Positions 7,182 through 14,660 of a DNA stretch of 18,650 nucleotides are shown one piece after another. Under the pieces are notes generated by a model. It worked only from the letters and a program-made list of their open reading frames with translations. It did not search any database and was not told the DNA's origin. Source of the DNA: Candidatus Hydrogenedentota bacterium (GTDB lineage Bacteria > UBA8481 > J006); contig RFFU01000099.1 in NCBI GenBank assembly GCA_003697085.1, positions 1 to 18,650 of the forward strand. The letters are read 5' to 3'. Position 1 is the stretch's first letter. The number at the start of each line of letters is the position of its first letter. The translations under genes and the position numbers were made by a program.

Positions 7182-7647
7182 TTCAGCGAAGCGCGAAGGT
7201 TCTCGAAAAAATGAAGGGATTCAACTGGGGGGATGCGCTCCGTTCGGAAGCGCAGGAAAGTTCGCGAAGACCGCGCCTTTTCATTCATCACGTTCGGCGG
7301 TTGTTCTCGCCGAAGGAAAATTACCGTTGTTATCTGTGGGGACAGGAGAGGCCATATTTCCCATTGCGGTAACTTTACACCGGCTGGAGGACTGTGAGAA
7401 GACTTTCGTCTTCGGAATAGCCGAAAGGGAGGAGCCGGAGGGAAACGTTTCCTGCTCCCGCCCGGCGAACCCTCTTTGGAACCCGTTTCCTTTCTTTCTT
7501 CTTGTTCTTGAATTCGCGAACGTGCGGTCGAAGGAAGGCGAGAGTTTTTTCCGTCGATCGTGTTGTTCGCTCCCGGTCGTAGGGAAGGCGCCGGCGAAGG
7601 AAAAACGAGATTGAGAGGAGAATCTCGCGGGCATAGACTCGCCGATA
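7182..7647. other. Divergent intergenic region with nested inverted repeats
   Basis: No gene is supported; the open frames here lack family features and lie antisense to each other. The region must hold the promoters for the minus-strand GT-C gene and the right operon, but no convincing -35/-10 pair was found. Inverted repeats are dense: TTCGGCG/CGCCGAA (7293-7299/7308-7314), GAAGAC/GTCTTC (7398-7403/7408-7413), a perfect GGAAACGTTTCC (7441-7452) and CGAGATT/AATCTCG (7606-7612/7621-7627). CCGGCT at 7380-7385 can pair with AGCCGG at 7433-7438, while GCCGG at 7434-7438 can instead pair with CCGGC at 7462-7466. These are mutually exclusive stems of the kind seen in structured leaders. I matched no known riboswitch class by eye. 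Confidence 0.5.
7606..7627 (+). promoter_or_regulatory. Hairpin presenting GAGAGGAG in its loop, upstream of the right operon
   Basis: CGAGATT (7606-7612) and AATCTCG (7621-7627) are perfect 7-bp arms around the loop GAGAGGAG, a ribosome-binding-like sequence. The ATG of the aminotransferase lies 20 bases after the hairpin, too far for normal use of this GAGGAG, and nothing nearer the ATG resembles a binding site. The hairpin may control translation of the first gene of the right operon, or may be chance. Confidence 0.35.
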
Positions 7648-8781
7648 ATGACACAGCCAAAACGAAAAAAAAGGCGCCTGAGAGGTCCGAAGAGGAGATT
7701 TTTTCCTGTGGCGGAGCCCGTGTTGGGGGAGGCGGAGGCACGCGGGGTTGCGGAGTGTGTGCGAAGCGGATGGATTTCATCGCTTTCCCCGTGGGTTCGG
7801 AAATTCGAGGAGGGGTTTGCGGCCTATTGTGGCGTGAAGGACGCGGTGGCGGTTTCCAGTGGAACGGCTGGATTGCATCTCGTTTTGGTTGCGTTGGGGG
7901 TCGGTCCGGGAGACGAGGTGATCGTTCCGGACATGACATTTGTGGCTACGGCGAATGCCGTGGCTTACACGGGAGCGCGTGTCGTGACTGCGGATGTGGA
8001 TCCCGAGACCTGGAATATAACGCCGGAAACGGTGAGACGGGTTTTGACGGGACGCACGAGGGTGGTCATCCCGGTTCATCTTTTTGGGAATCCCGCGGAT
8101 GTTGCTGGGATCAGACGAGTTATCGGTCCGGGAGTCGCGGTCATCGAGGACGCGGCGGAATCCCACGGGGCCGTGTTCCGAGGAAGGAAGACGGGAGCGT
8201 TGGGAACAGTTGGGGTCTTCAGCTTTTATGCAAACAAGATAATCACGACCGGCGAAGGAGGAATGATCACGTGTCGGAGTCGAAGATTGGGGAAGCGCCT
8301 TCGATTCTTGCGGGATCATTCCATGGATCCGAAACGACGCTATTACCATCCGGAGATTGGATTTAATTACAGATTGACGGGAATCCAAGCGGCCCTGGGA
8401 ATTGCGCAGATGAGGCGGATCGAGGAGATCCTCTTGGCGAAACGCGGAATAGCGGAGTGGTATCGAGAATTCTTGGGGGAGGAACGCGGTTTGAAATTTC
8501 AAAGAGAGCGGGCTGGGGCGAAGAGTTCCCAGTGGATGGTCTCCGTTCTTCTTCCCAAAGGAGTGAAGCGGACCCGGATCGAGCGGCGACTGAGGGAACG
8601 TGGAATCGACACAAGGCCCTTTTTCCATCCCATTTCCTCCTTGCCAATGTATTCCGGAAGTCGGAAACAGCCCGTTGCGAAGGAGTTATTTCGGCGAGGA
8701 ATAACGCTTCCCTCAGGAGCGAACTTGGGTCGGGAAGATGTGCGATGGATTTGCTGCACACTGAGGGAGTGTCTCTCTTAG
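7648..8781 (+). CDS. DegT family aminotransferase, perosamine-synthase-like
   Basis: This is a second, distinct PLP-dependent sugar aminotransferase. SSGTAGLHL (70-78), PGDEVIVPDMTFVATANAV, VIEDAAESHGA with Asp168, and FSFYANKIITTGEGGM with the Schiff-base Lys197 appear in order. The N-terminal PVAEPVLGEAE and GWISSLSPWVRKFEE and the ANKIITTGEGG block are closest, from memory, to GDP-perosamine synthase, which aminates C4 of GDP-4-keto-6-deoxymannose. No GDP-mannose dehydratase is in the window, so that substrate would come from elsewhere. Length (377) is normal apart from a 15-residue, Lys/Arg-rich N-terminal tail. It opens the right operon. The GNAT gene starts at the base after its stop, which suggests that the new amino group is acylated by that partner. 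Confidence 0.86.
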   Translation: MTQPKRKKRRLRGPKRRFFPVAEPVLGEAEARGVAECVRSGWISSLSPWVRKFEEGFAAYCGVKDAVAVSSGTAGLHLVLVALGVGPGDEVIVPDMTFVATANAVAYTGARVVTADVDPETWNITPETVRRVLTGRTRVVIPVHLFGNPADVAGIRRVIGPGVAVIEDAAESHGAVFRGRKTGALGTVGVFSFYANKIITTGEGGMITCRSRRLGKRLRFLRDHSMDPKRRYYHPEIGFNYRLTGIQAALGIAQMRRIEEILLAKRGIAEWYREFLGEERGLKFQRERAGAKSSQWMVSVLLPKGVKRTRIERRLRERGIDTRPFFHPISSLPMYSGSRKQPVAKELFRRGITLPSGANLGREDVRWICCTLRECLS

Positions 8782-9447
8782 GTGAGCGTGGGCGGCGGGG
8801 AAGATGTGCGGGATCGGGCGATATCCTTCCGGGCGTGGAAGGCTTCGGACGTACCGTCGGTAGCGCGGCTCCACCGGGAAGGGCTTCGTGGAAGTTTTCT
8901 CCCCGAACTGGGGATTCGTTTTTTGGAAACAATGTACGAATTGCTTTGGGCGACACCGGAGGTGTTCGGCTTTGTTGCCGAGGAGGAAGGGAGTGTCGCG
9001 GGCTTTATCTGCTGTACGGTTTCTCGCAAGGCGACGGATAGGACCTTGAGGCGAAGAAAAATTCTTCTTCTCGGGAAGGCCCTGCCCGCCCTCTTAAGGC
9101 GTCCGGCTCGCATTGTTCGCCTTTTGAGCGGGGGGGGCTACGCGAAGAAACCCCACAAAACGGAAGCGGAACTCTTGGCTGTCGTGGTAAGAGACGAGAA
9201 ACGTTCCCGGGGAATAGGGCGAGGTTTACTCCAACTGTCGCGGGAGGAATTTCGGCGGCGCGAGGTGGATGATTATTGCGTCGTTGTTGCGGAGGAGAAT
9301 ATTCGAGCCGTTCGGTTTTATGAAAAGAACGGGCTCGTACGGCAAGCGGTCGTGGAGGTTTTCGGAAGGCCGATGGTGGAACTTTATGAGCGTCTGGGGG
9401 AGGGGAGCGGGCCGGAAAAGGAAGAGAGGGAGACGCGGGATGCATAA
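8782..9447 (+). CDS. GNAT family N-acetyltransferase
   Basis: The 221-residue protein has the GNAT fold. An N-terminal strand ISFRAWKASDVPSVARLH is followed by FVAEEEGSVAGFI, the acyl-CoA-binding motif A ELLAVVVRDEKRSRGIGRGLL (split here as ELLAVVV and RSRGIGRGLL, roughly 136-157), and a motif B region ENIRAVRFYEKNGL. A stretch of about 35 basic, hydrophobic residues between the third and fourth strands is longer than in minimal GNATs. Position right after a sugar aminotransferase points to N-acylation of a nucleotide 4-amino-sugar, as PseH or WecD do. GTG 8782 directly follows the upstream stop. A run of eight G (9130-9137) lies inside the gene. The acceptor assignment is inferred from context only. 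Confidence 0.8.
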   Translation: MSVGGGEDVRDRAISFRAWKASDVPSVARLHREGLRGSFLPELGIRFLETMYELLWATPEVFGFVAEEEGSVAGFICCTVSRKATDRTLRRRKILLLGKALPALLRRPARIVRLLSGGGYAKKPHKTEAELLAVVVRDEKRSRGIGRGLLQLSREEFRRREVDDYCVVVAEENIRAVRFYEKNGLVRQAVVEVFGRPMVELYERLGEGSGPEKEERETRDA

Positions 9448-11065
9448 GGGAGGGCGGAGGCGTTCCCTGGAAATCATCACGATAGCTTTTTTCTTTTTGG
9501 TTCTGGGGAGTTTACGTTTTCCAATGTTGGGAGCCGATTTCCCCGCGGTTTCGGGTTCCGTCTCGGAGTACGGGGATATGGGGTGGTGTCTTCGGAATGT
9601 CAGAAATCGATTATTGGAAGGGAAATGGGGGTTTGAGAAGACGGCTGTGTCGCTAGGGAGTCCCCTCCATTCCGCCGCGGTTTATTTTTCAGAGAGGCTT
9701 TGGGGACATTCCGCGGAGGCAGTGACCGCGGTCAGCGTGGCGGCGCTGGTGTTGATGTTGGGAAGCGCCGCTGTTTATTGGATAGGACGGTACGATTTTT
9801 TGACGGCGCTTCTTGGAATTTGTCTCCTCGGCACACAACAACTCCTTTTCGCCTATTCGTATTCGTGGAAACAGGAGATGCTGATGATGGCCTTTTTGGG
9901 ATCAGCTGTTCTTTCGTGTGCCCTGGATGGGAGAAAGGGAAGTGTGGTGCCTGGGATTCTTTCTGGGGTGGGACTTTTTGTGAAATTGAGCGGGATAGGG
10001 TTTGTGATGGGAATCCTGGTCGCGTTCGCGACGGAACCGGTTTCGTTCCGGCGTCGGCTCAGACGCATCGCTTTTTTCTTTTTTGGCATGTGTATTGTTT
10101 TGGGAATGGGATGGTGTGTGGCGCGAATATCACTCTCGCGGGAGGGGTTTTCGAATGCGATCCAGTGGTACGGAATGGTGATGTCGGACCGCGTGGCCGT
10201 GCAGCCAACGTTTGGTGAACGTTTGGCCAACATTTGCCGGAGTAACGTTTTGATTCGGAGTTTCCCGGAAGCACTGGTGGGGCTGGGTCTTATGGTTCCC
10301 GTTGTTATGAGGCGAAGAACATCGGCTGTCGAGACGGCGTTCGCTGTCTCGACAACCGTCTACCTTCTTGGCGGTTTCCTGGCAGGGTATTATCCCCTCC
10401 GGTGGATCGTGGCGGCGGTTCCGGGACTCGTCTTTTTGGCCGTGGCGGCCGTTCGGGAGGGCGAGTATTCGAGGGGCGTCACGCCGGTGATGGGGGGGCT
10501 GGTGGTGGGCCAGGCCGCCGGCTATTGCGTGGCACGATTTCTATCGCCGAACAAGACGGGATTGATTCTTGGCGTCGCGCTGGGAACATTTTTGGTCACT
10601 TTTGGTCTCGTGGAAGGCCTCTCACGATTGAAGGTTGGAGCCGCGCTCGAAGGGAGGATGTGTGCTTCAGAAGCAAACCAGGAAGGGAGAGGGAAGGGAA
10701 TCGGGAGAACCGTTTGCGCAATTTTGCTTCTTTCGATCGGGTTTCATCTGGTTGTCGATCTTTCCTGGATTCGCGGAAGGCATTATGACCAGCGGGACAT
10801 TGGATACAGTATTGCGAAGGTTACGGGTGAAAAGGCGGCTGTATATCCGACTTCCTTCATCGGATGGCAGACTCTTTATCCGACGCGCATGAGCATTCTC
10901 GACGAGCCGAGGGAAGCCGAATGGGTACTTTGGGATTCCACGAAGGTGTCCCAAAATTGGAAGAAGCGGGAGGAGGGGAAGATCGTGTTCAAGGGAAGAC
11001 TTCGAATTCCAGAAATCATTCTTCAGCTCTACCACGTACCGACTCGAAAGGAAAGGAAGGAATGA
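9440..11065 (+). CDS. GT39-like (GT-C fold) integral membrane glycosyltransferase
   Basis: I take ATG 9440, overlapping the GNAT gene by 8 bases, because it puts MHKGGRRRS directly before the first membrane helix; the open frame extends further upstream only inside the GNAT gene. The protein (541 residues) has about 11 hydrophobic segments. The first outer loop reads SEYGDMGWCLRNVRNRLLEG, with an acid and the GW..R pattern of GT39-like bacterial enzymes, followed by SLGSPLHSAAVYF. VGLFVKLSGIG matches the Lys-containing helix seen in the other GT-C proteins here. The C-terminus is a soluble outer domain after the last helix (around residue 450). Lipid-linked sugar transfer outside the inner membrane is expected. 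It is coupled to a GT2 polyprenol-phosphate sugar synthase by an ATGA overlap, the usual donor-maker and donor-user pairing. A run of seven G lies at 10492-10498. Confidence 0.78.
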   Translation: MHKGGRRRSLEIITIAFFFLVLGSLRFPMLGADFPAVSGSVSEYGDMGWCLRNVRNRLLEGKWGFEKTAVSLGSPLHSAAVYFSERLWGHSAEAVTAVSVAALVLMLGSAAVYWIGRYDFLTALLGICLLGTQQLLFAYSYSWKQEMLMMAFLGSAVLSCALDGRKGSVVPGILSGVGLFVKLSGIGFVMGILVAFATEPVSFRRRLRRIAFFFFGMCIVLGMGWCVARISLSREGFSNAIQWYGMVMSDRVAVQPTFGERLANICRSNVLIRSFPEALVGLGLMVPVVMRRRTSAVETAFAVSTTVYLLGGFLAGYYPLRWIVAAVPGLVFLAVAAVREGEYSRGVTPVMGGLVVGQAAGYCVARFLSPNKTGLILGVALGTFLVTFGLVEGLSRLKVGAALEGRMCASEANQEGRGKGIGRTVCAILLLSIGFHLVVDLSWIRGRHYDQRDIGYSIAKVTGEKAAVYPTSFIGWQTLYPTRMSILDEPREAEWVLWDSTKVSQNWKKREEGKIVFKGRLRIPEIILQLYHVPTRKERKE

Positions 11066-11796
11066 AGACGCCGGTATCCATTATTTTGCCAACGTACAAC
11101 GAAGCGGGGCATATCGTCCCGCTCGTCGAAAGCCTGCGGAAGAAAGTTCCTCAGGCACAGGTACTGGTCGTGGACGATCAAAGTCCCGACGGAACGGCCC
11201 AACGAATCGCGGAGTCTTTCGGAGGGGACGGGATGGTTCGGCTGATCGAAAGGAGAGGGCCCAGGGGGCTGGCGGAATCGATTGGGGAGGGGATTGAGGC
11301 GGCATCAGGGGAGAAGATCGTTATAATGGACACGGATTTCAGCCATGATCCGGACGTGGTTCCCGTGATGTTGTCGAACCTGACCTTCTTCGACCTCGTT
11401 TCGGGCTCTCGCTACATCTACGGAGGAGGAATGTATTCGGAGATTCGGTATTTCTTCTCCTACCTCTTCAACCAGTTTTCCCGTTATCTTCTCAACACCC
11501 GACTCACCGACCATCTTTCCGGCTTTGCAGCCTTTCGGAGGAATCTCTTGGAGAGGATTTTCGAGCGGGTTTCGGCGAAGGAAATTTTTCATGGCTACGG
11601 CGATTATTACATCCGCTTTCTCTTTCACGCGGTCCGCTGTAATGCGAAGATCCTCGAAGTGCCTTCTTGGTACAGGGATCGGGAATACGGTGAGTCGAAG
11701 ACCCGGTTTCTTCGAACGTTGGCGCGTTACACCGCCGCGGTTCTCGGATTGAGAATACGGTACGGAAGGGCGTGGAGGCGACGGTGGCGGGAGTGA
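11062..11796 (+). CDS. GT2 glycosyltransferase, polyprenol-phosphate mannosyltransferase (Dpm1)-like
   Basis: PVSIILPTYNEAGHIVPLV (4-22), LVVDDQSPDGTAQRI with Asp38-Asp39, RRGPRGLAESIGEGIEAA, and IMDTDFSHDP with the metal-binding DTD at 90-92 are the Dpm1-type signature in order. SGSRYIYGG and DHLSGFAAFRR also match. At 244 residues it is the short, soluble form without C-terminal membrane helices. It should transfer a hexose (mannose or glucose in characterised relatives) from a nucleotide donor to polyprenyl phosphate at the cytoplasmic face. The start ATG has GGAAGG just upstream and overlaps the preceding stop (ATGA). It sits between two GT-C genes, both of which could use its product. 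Confidence 0.88.
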   Translation: MKTPVSIILPTYNEAGHIVPLVESLRKKVPQAQVLVVDDQSPDGTAQRIAESFGGDGMVRLIERRGPRGLAESIGEGIEAASGEKIVIMDTDFSHDPDVVPVMLSNLTFFDLVSGSRYIYGGGMYSEIRYFFSYLFNQFSRYLLNTRLTDHLSGFAAFRRNLLERIFERVSAKEIFHGYGDYYIRFLFHAVRCNAKILEVPSWYRDREYGESKTRFLRTLARYTAAVLGLRIRYGRAWRRRWRE

Positions 11797-13550
11797 GGGG
11801 TTTTCGTTTTTCTTGGGGATTGGTTCTTCTCGTATCGGCACACTTTTTTCTTTCTCTCTCCAGTATGGCTGATTCTTCGGGTGTGTTCGACGAGGCCGAT
11901 TATATCGGCGCCGGGCGGTACGTATACGAAACGGGAGACTGGTTTTTTTCCTCGGCTCTCTTTCATCCTCCCCTTTCGTATTATCTCAACAGCGTACCTC
12001 TCTTCTTTACGCCGCTTCCCAAAGGAATCTTTTCCGTTCCATCCGGCGTCCGCGACGAAAGGGGTTGGATTTGGTACGACGAATTCATAGGAAGGCCGCT
12101 CTTGTACGGCCACGGTTCTCAATCGGATAGAGTGCTTTTTCGCGCCCGCCTTCCGAACCTCATCCTTTCCGCCCTTTTGATTCTCCTCATAGGGCTTTGG
12201 GCGAAACAGAGGTGGGGGGAGCCGGCGGGGTGGATTTCCGCCGCGGCGGCTGCTTTTTCTCCGAATCTCCTTGCAATGGCTCGGTTCGCGCTTACGGATA
12301 TCCCCCTGACTTTCTTTTATACGTTCCATACGTGGGCGGCGTGGAGTTATCTTCGGACGGGCCGCCGCCGTTATTTTTTTGTTATGACGCTTTCCGCCGC
12401 CGCCGCGGCTTCCTCCAAACTCAACGGAATCTTCACTCTTCCCGTGGGCCTGGCGGTTATCTTCGTTTCGCGTAGGGGTTCCTACCGAAAGGCGTTTCGA
12501 GACGGCTTCTCTTATCTCCTGGGTCTGGCTGGCGTGATCTGGCTCCTTTACTCTTGTGCGGTCGGCCCCGCGATCACGGCGCGGAATTCGGGAAAACTTT
12601 TCGCGACACTGACCGCTTCTCTCCCCGGGGCGGAGGTTTTGAAGCGAATTCTCGCAATGCCGGTTCCGGCTCCCCAATACCTTCGGCTCTGGGGAAACAC
12701 CCTTGCGCACGCCCGGCGCGGCCATCCGGGGTTTCTTTTGGGAGAGTTTCGGACCCACGGCTGGTGGTATTATTTTCCGATCGCGTGGTTGGTCAAAAGC
12801 AGCCTTCCGACGATCCTCGCCGTCTTCTTTGGTACCGTACGGTCGGTGAGGTTCCCGCAATTCGAGCGGGGATGGTGGGTCCCGCTGCTCGCGGGGTTTT
12901 TTATACTTGGGCCGGCCCTGGTGGGAGGAATCAATATTGGTATTCGACATATCTTGCCGATTTACCCGCTTCTTTTCGTCTTTCCGGTGGGAGCCTTGTT
13001 AAATCAAGGTCCACCGATCCGCCGGTCTTGCGGCCTTACCTCTCCAACTTCTCGTTCCGCCTCGCAGCATCCAGGGTGTTCGGACGACTCTGCAAGAGAG
13101 AGTATGGGAAAACCGGCGGTTCGCCCGGGTTTTTACTTTGTGTTGGGAATTCTCCTTGGTCTGCTTCAGTTTCCGGTGGCGCTGGCCGCCTATCCCTCCT
13201 ACACATCGTTTTTCAACCGCGCCGTCGGAGGAATTGAGCGCGGAGAAAAGATATTATCCGACTCCAACATCGATTTCGGAGAGGATTTTATTCGATTGGC
13301 TCGGTATCAGAAGGAGAAGGGGATCTCGGAACTCGCGCTTGCGAAATTCGTGATGTACGATCCCAGCCATTACGGCGTGCGGTACCGGGAACTGACGGGA
13401 CCGACGGCGGGATGGGTGGCGGTGGAGGTGATGGCGCAGCAATGGGCTCGCAGAGAAGAACCGAATCCCCTTGCGTGGTTGGATGAATACACACCGGTGG
13501 ACCGGGTTGGAGGAAGTATAAAAATATATTTTATTCCGGAGAAACAATGA
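11784..13550 (+). CDS. GT39-like (GT-C fold) integral membrane glycosyltransferase
   Basis: The protein of about 588 residues has roughly 10 membrane segments. GVFDEADYIGAGRYVYETGD holds the Asp-Glu pair in the first outer loop, HPPLSYYL follows, and SSKLNGIFTLPVGL is the family Lys helix. GGINIGIRHILPIYPLLF and YPSYTSFFNRAVGG near the C-terminal third are strong marks of the dolichyl-phosphate-mannose-protein mannosyltransferase-like family. Between the last two helix groups is a polar Ser/Pro/Arg-rich insert (SPTSRSASQHPGCSDDSARE) of about 35 residues. A soluble C-terminal outer domain follows. I chose GTG 11784 because GGAGG at 11774-11778 is well spaced; GTG 11772 and GTG 11793 are in-frame alternatives. 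It overlaps the end of the GT2 gene. Acceptor (glycan, lipid or protein) unknown. Confidence 0.8.
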   Translation: MAGVRGFRFSWGLVLLVSAHFFLSLSSMADSSGVFDEADYIGAGRYVYETGDWFFSSALFHPPLSYYLNSVPLFFTPLPKGIFSVPSGVRDERGWIWYDEFIGRPLLYGHGSQSDRVLFRARLPNLILSALLILLIGLWAKQRWGEPAGWISAAAAAFSPNLLAMARFALTDIPLTFFYTFHTWAAWSYLRTGRRRYFFVMTLSAAAAASSKLNGIFTLPVGLAVIFVSRRGSYRKAFRDGFSYLLGLAGVIWLLYSCAVGPAITARNSGKLFATLTASLPGAEVLKRILAMPVPAPQYLRLWGNTLAHARRGHPGFLLGEFRTHGWWYYFPIAWLVKSSLPTILAVFFGTVRSVRFPQFERGWWVPLLAGFFILGPALVGGINIGIRHILPIYPLLFVFPVGALLNQGPPIRRSCGLTSPTSRSASQHPGCSDDSARESMGKPAVRPGFYFVLGILLGLLQFPVALAAYPSYTSFFNRAVGGIERGEKILSDSNIDFGEDFIRLARYQKEKGISELALAKFVMYDPSHYGVRYRELTGPTAGWVAVEVMAQQWARREEPNPLAWLDEYTPVDRVGGSIKIYFIPEKQ

Positions 13551-14659
13551 GGGCGAGAAACCGTGATTCAGAGGGGAAGCCGCCTCCGCGCCGACGTTGC
13601 GAAGGTGCCGGAAGAAGGCGGATTATCTTCCGTCTTCTTTCGGTTCTCTTGATTCCTCTCCTTTTGTTGACGGCGGAGGGGATGTTGCGTCTTCGAAGAA
13701 AATGGCAGGCCCACGCCCGCGGAACGGTCTTTTGGACGGAGCCGGACGAGTATCTCGGCTATCGACTCAAGAGAAACTTCTTTACTCCCGACGGTCGGGC
13801 GTTTATCAATGCGGCGGGTATACGGGGAGACACGAGCCATCTTCCGGAGGCGCGGGGAAGACCTCGAGTCCTCGTGATCGGCAACTCCTGTGCTTTCGGA
13901 GCCGGATGTTATGACACGGAGGTTTTCTCTTTTCTTCTCGAGAAGAAACTGCGGAGCGAAGGTTGGCCGGAAGCCCTCGTTTTCAACGCGGGGGTTGGTG
14001 GATACAATAGCGCCCAGGTTCGCGTCTACCTCGAAAGAGAACTCTGGAATTTTCGTCCGACGGACGTCGTGGGCTATGTGGGGTGGAACGACCTCGTAAC
14101 AGCCACCTGGCCCTTTTACGTTCCGAATGTTCAGTTGGGGCCGGCCTTTCACCGGAATCAGCCGTTCTCCTTGATGGCGAAACTCTTCGATAAATCGGAA
14201 TTGCTCTATTTGATCCGTTCCCGTTGGCGCCTTTTCAATAATCGGTACCTGTCCCCCAAAGGGGGAACGGATGTTTGGAACGAGAAGTACATACGGGATT
14301 TCGAGAGAAATGTTGACGCGATGGTAGGGGATGCCAGGAAACACGGCGCCGAAATCTATTTTATCATTCCCCCGATGGATCTGGCTCGGCATCCCAGATA
14401 CTACTCTCTGGAAGGATATTCTTATTCCGATAGCGGCTTCTTTCGCCTCTGGGAAAGGTTTCGGCGGATTCTGGTCTCCGCAGTTCCACGGGATCACATT
14501 ATTGATCTTCCCGCCGCGCTGGAAGATTCCGTGCGCGATACGGATGTCATCTACGATTACAACCATCTCGGACCGCGCGGGCACATTGTGGCTTCGGAGG
14601 AGATCTATCGGGTTTTGACGAGAAATTGGCGGAAAAGAAGGGGGAGAGCCAAGGAATAA
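13547..14659 (+). CDS. Membrane-anchored SGNH/GDSL-type hydrolase
   Basis: A basic N-terminus (1-25) leads to one membrane helix at about 27-46, placing the rest outside the inner membrane. The SGNH blocks are visible: VLVIGNSCAFGAG with the nucleophile Ser114 (GNS in place of GDS), NAGVGGYNS with Gly151/Gly152, GWND with Asn181, and DYNHLGPRGH with Asp337 and His340. A module LGYRLKRNFFT..INAAGIRGD before block I is common in SGNH proteins of polysaccharide loci. Such proteins remove or transfer acyl, usually acetyl, groups on glycans. At 370 residues it is of normal length. It is coupled by ATGA to the GT-C gene before it and ends one base before the next GT-C gene, so it most likely edits the sugars that they attach. 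Substrate is inferred from context. Confidence 0.82.
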   Translation: MRARNRDSEGKPPPRRRCEGAGRRRIIFRLLSVLLIPLLLLTAEGMLRLRRKWQAHARGTVFWTEPDEYLGYRLKRNFFTPDGRAFINAAGIRGDTSHLPEARGRPRVLVIGNSCAFGAGCYDTEVFSFLLEKKLRSEGWPEALVFNAGVGGYNSAQVRVYLERELWNFRPTDVVGYVGWNDLVTATWPFYVPNVQLGPAFHRNQPFSLMAKLFDKSELLYLIRSRWRLFNNRYLSPKGGTDVWNEKYIRDFERNVDAMVGDARKHGAEIYFIIPPMDLARHPRYYSLEGYSYSDSGFFRLWERFRRILVSAVPRDHIIDLPAALEDSVRDTDVIYDYNHLGPRGHIVASEEIYRVLTRNWRKRRGRAKE

Positions 14660-14660
14660 A

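Noticed and set aside
7330-7480. Cobalamin riboswitch, considered because of an ACTGTGAG stretch near 7391
   Set aside because: The other conserved boxes of that class were not found around it, and the surrounding stems differ.
7178-7939. A 253-codon minus-strand frame covering the divergent region and the start of the aminotransferase gene
   Set aside because: Pro/Arg/Ser-rich without motifs, and it overlaps a certain gene on the other strand.
11727-12950. A 407-codon open frame antisense to a GT-C gene
   Set aside because: The product is Arg/Lys/Pro-rich with no family motif. The sense gene rarely uses codons that read as stops on the opposite strand, which leaves this frame open by composition.
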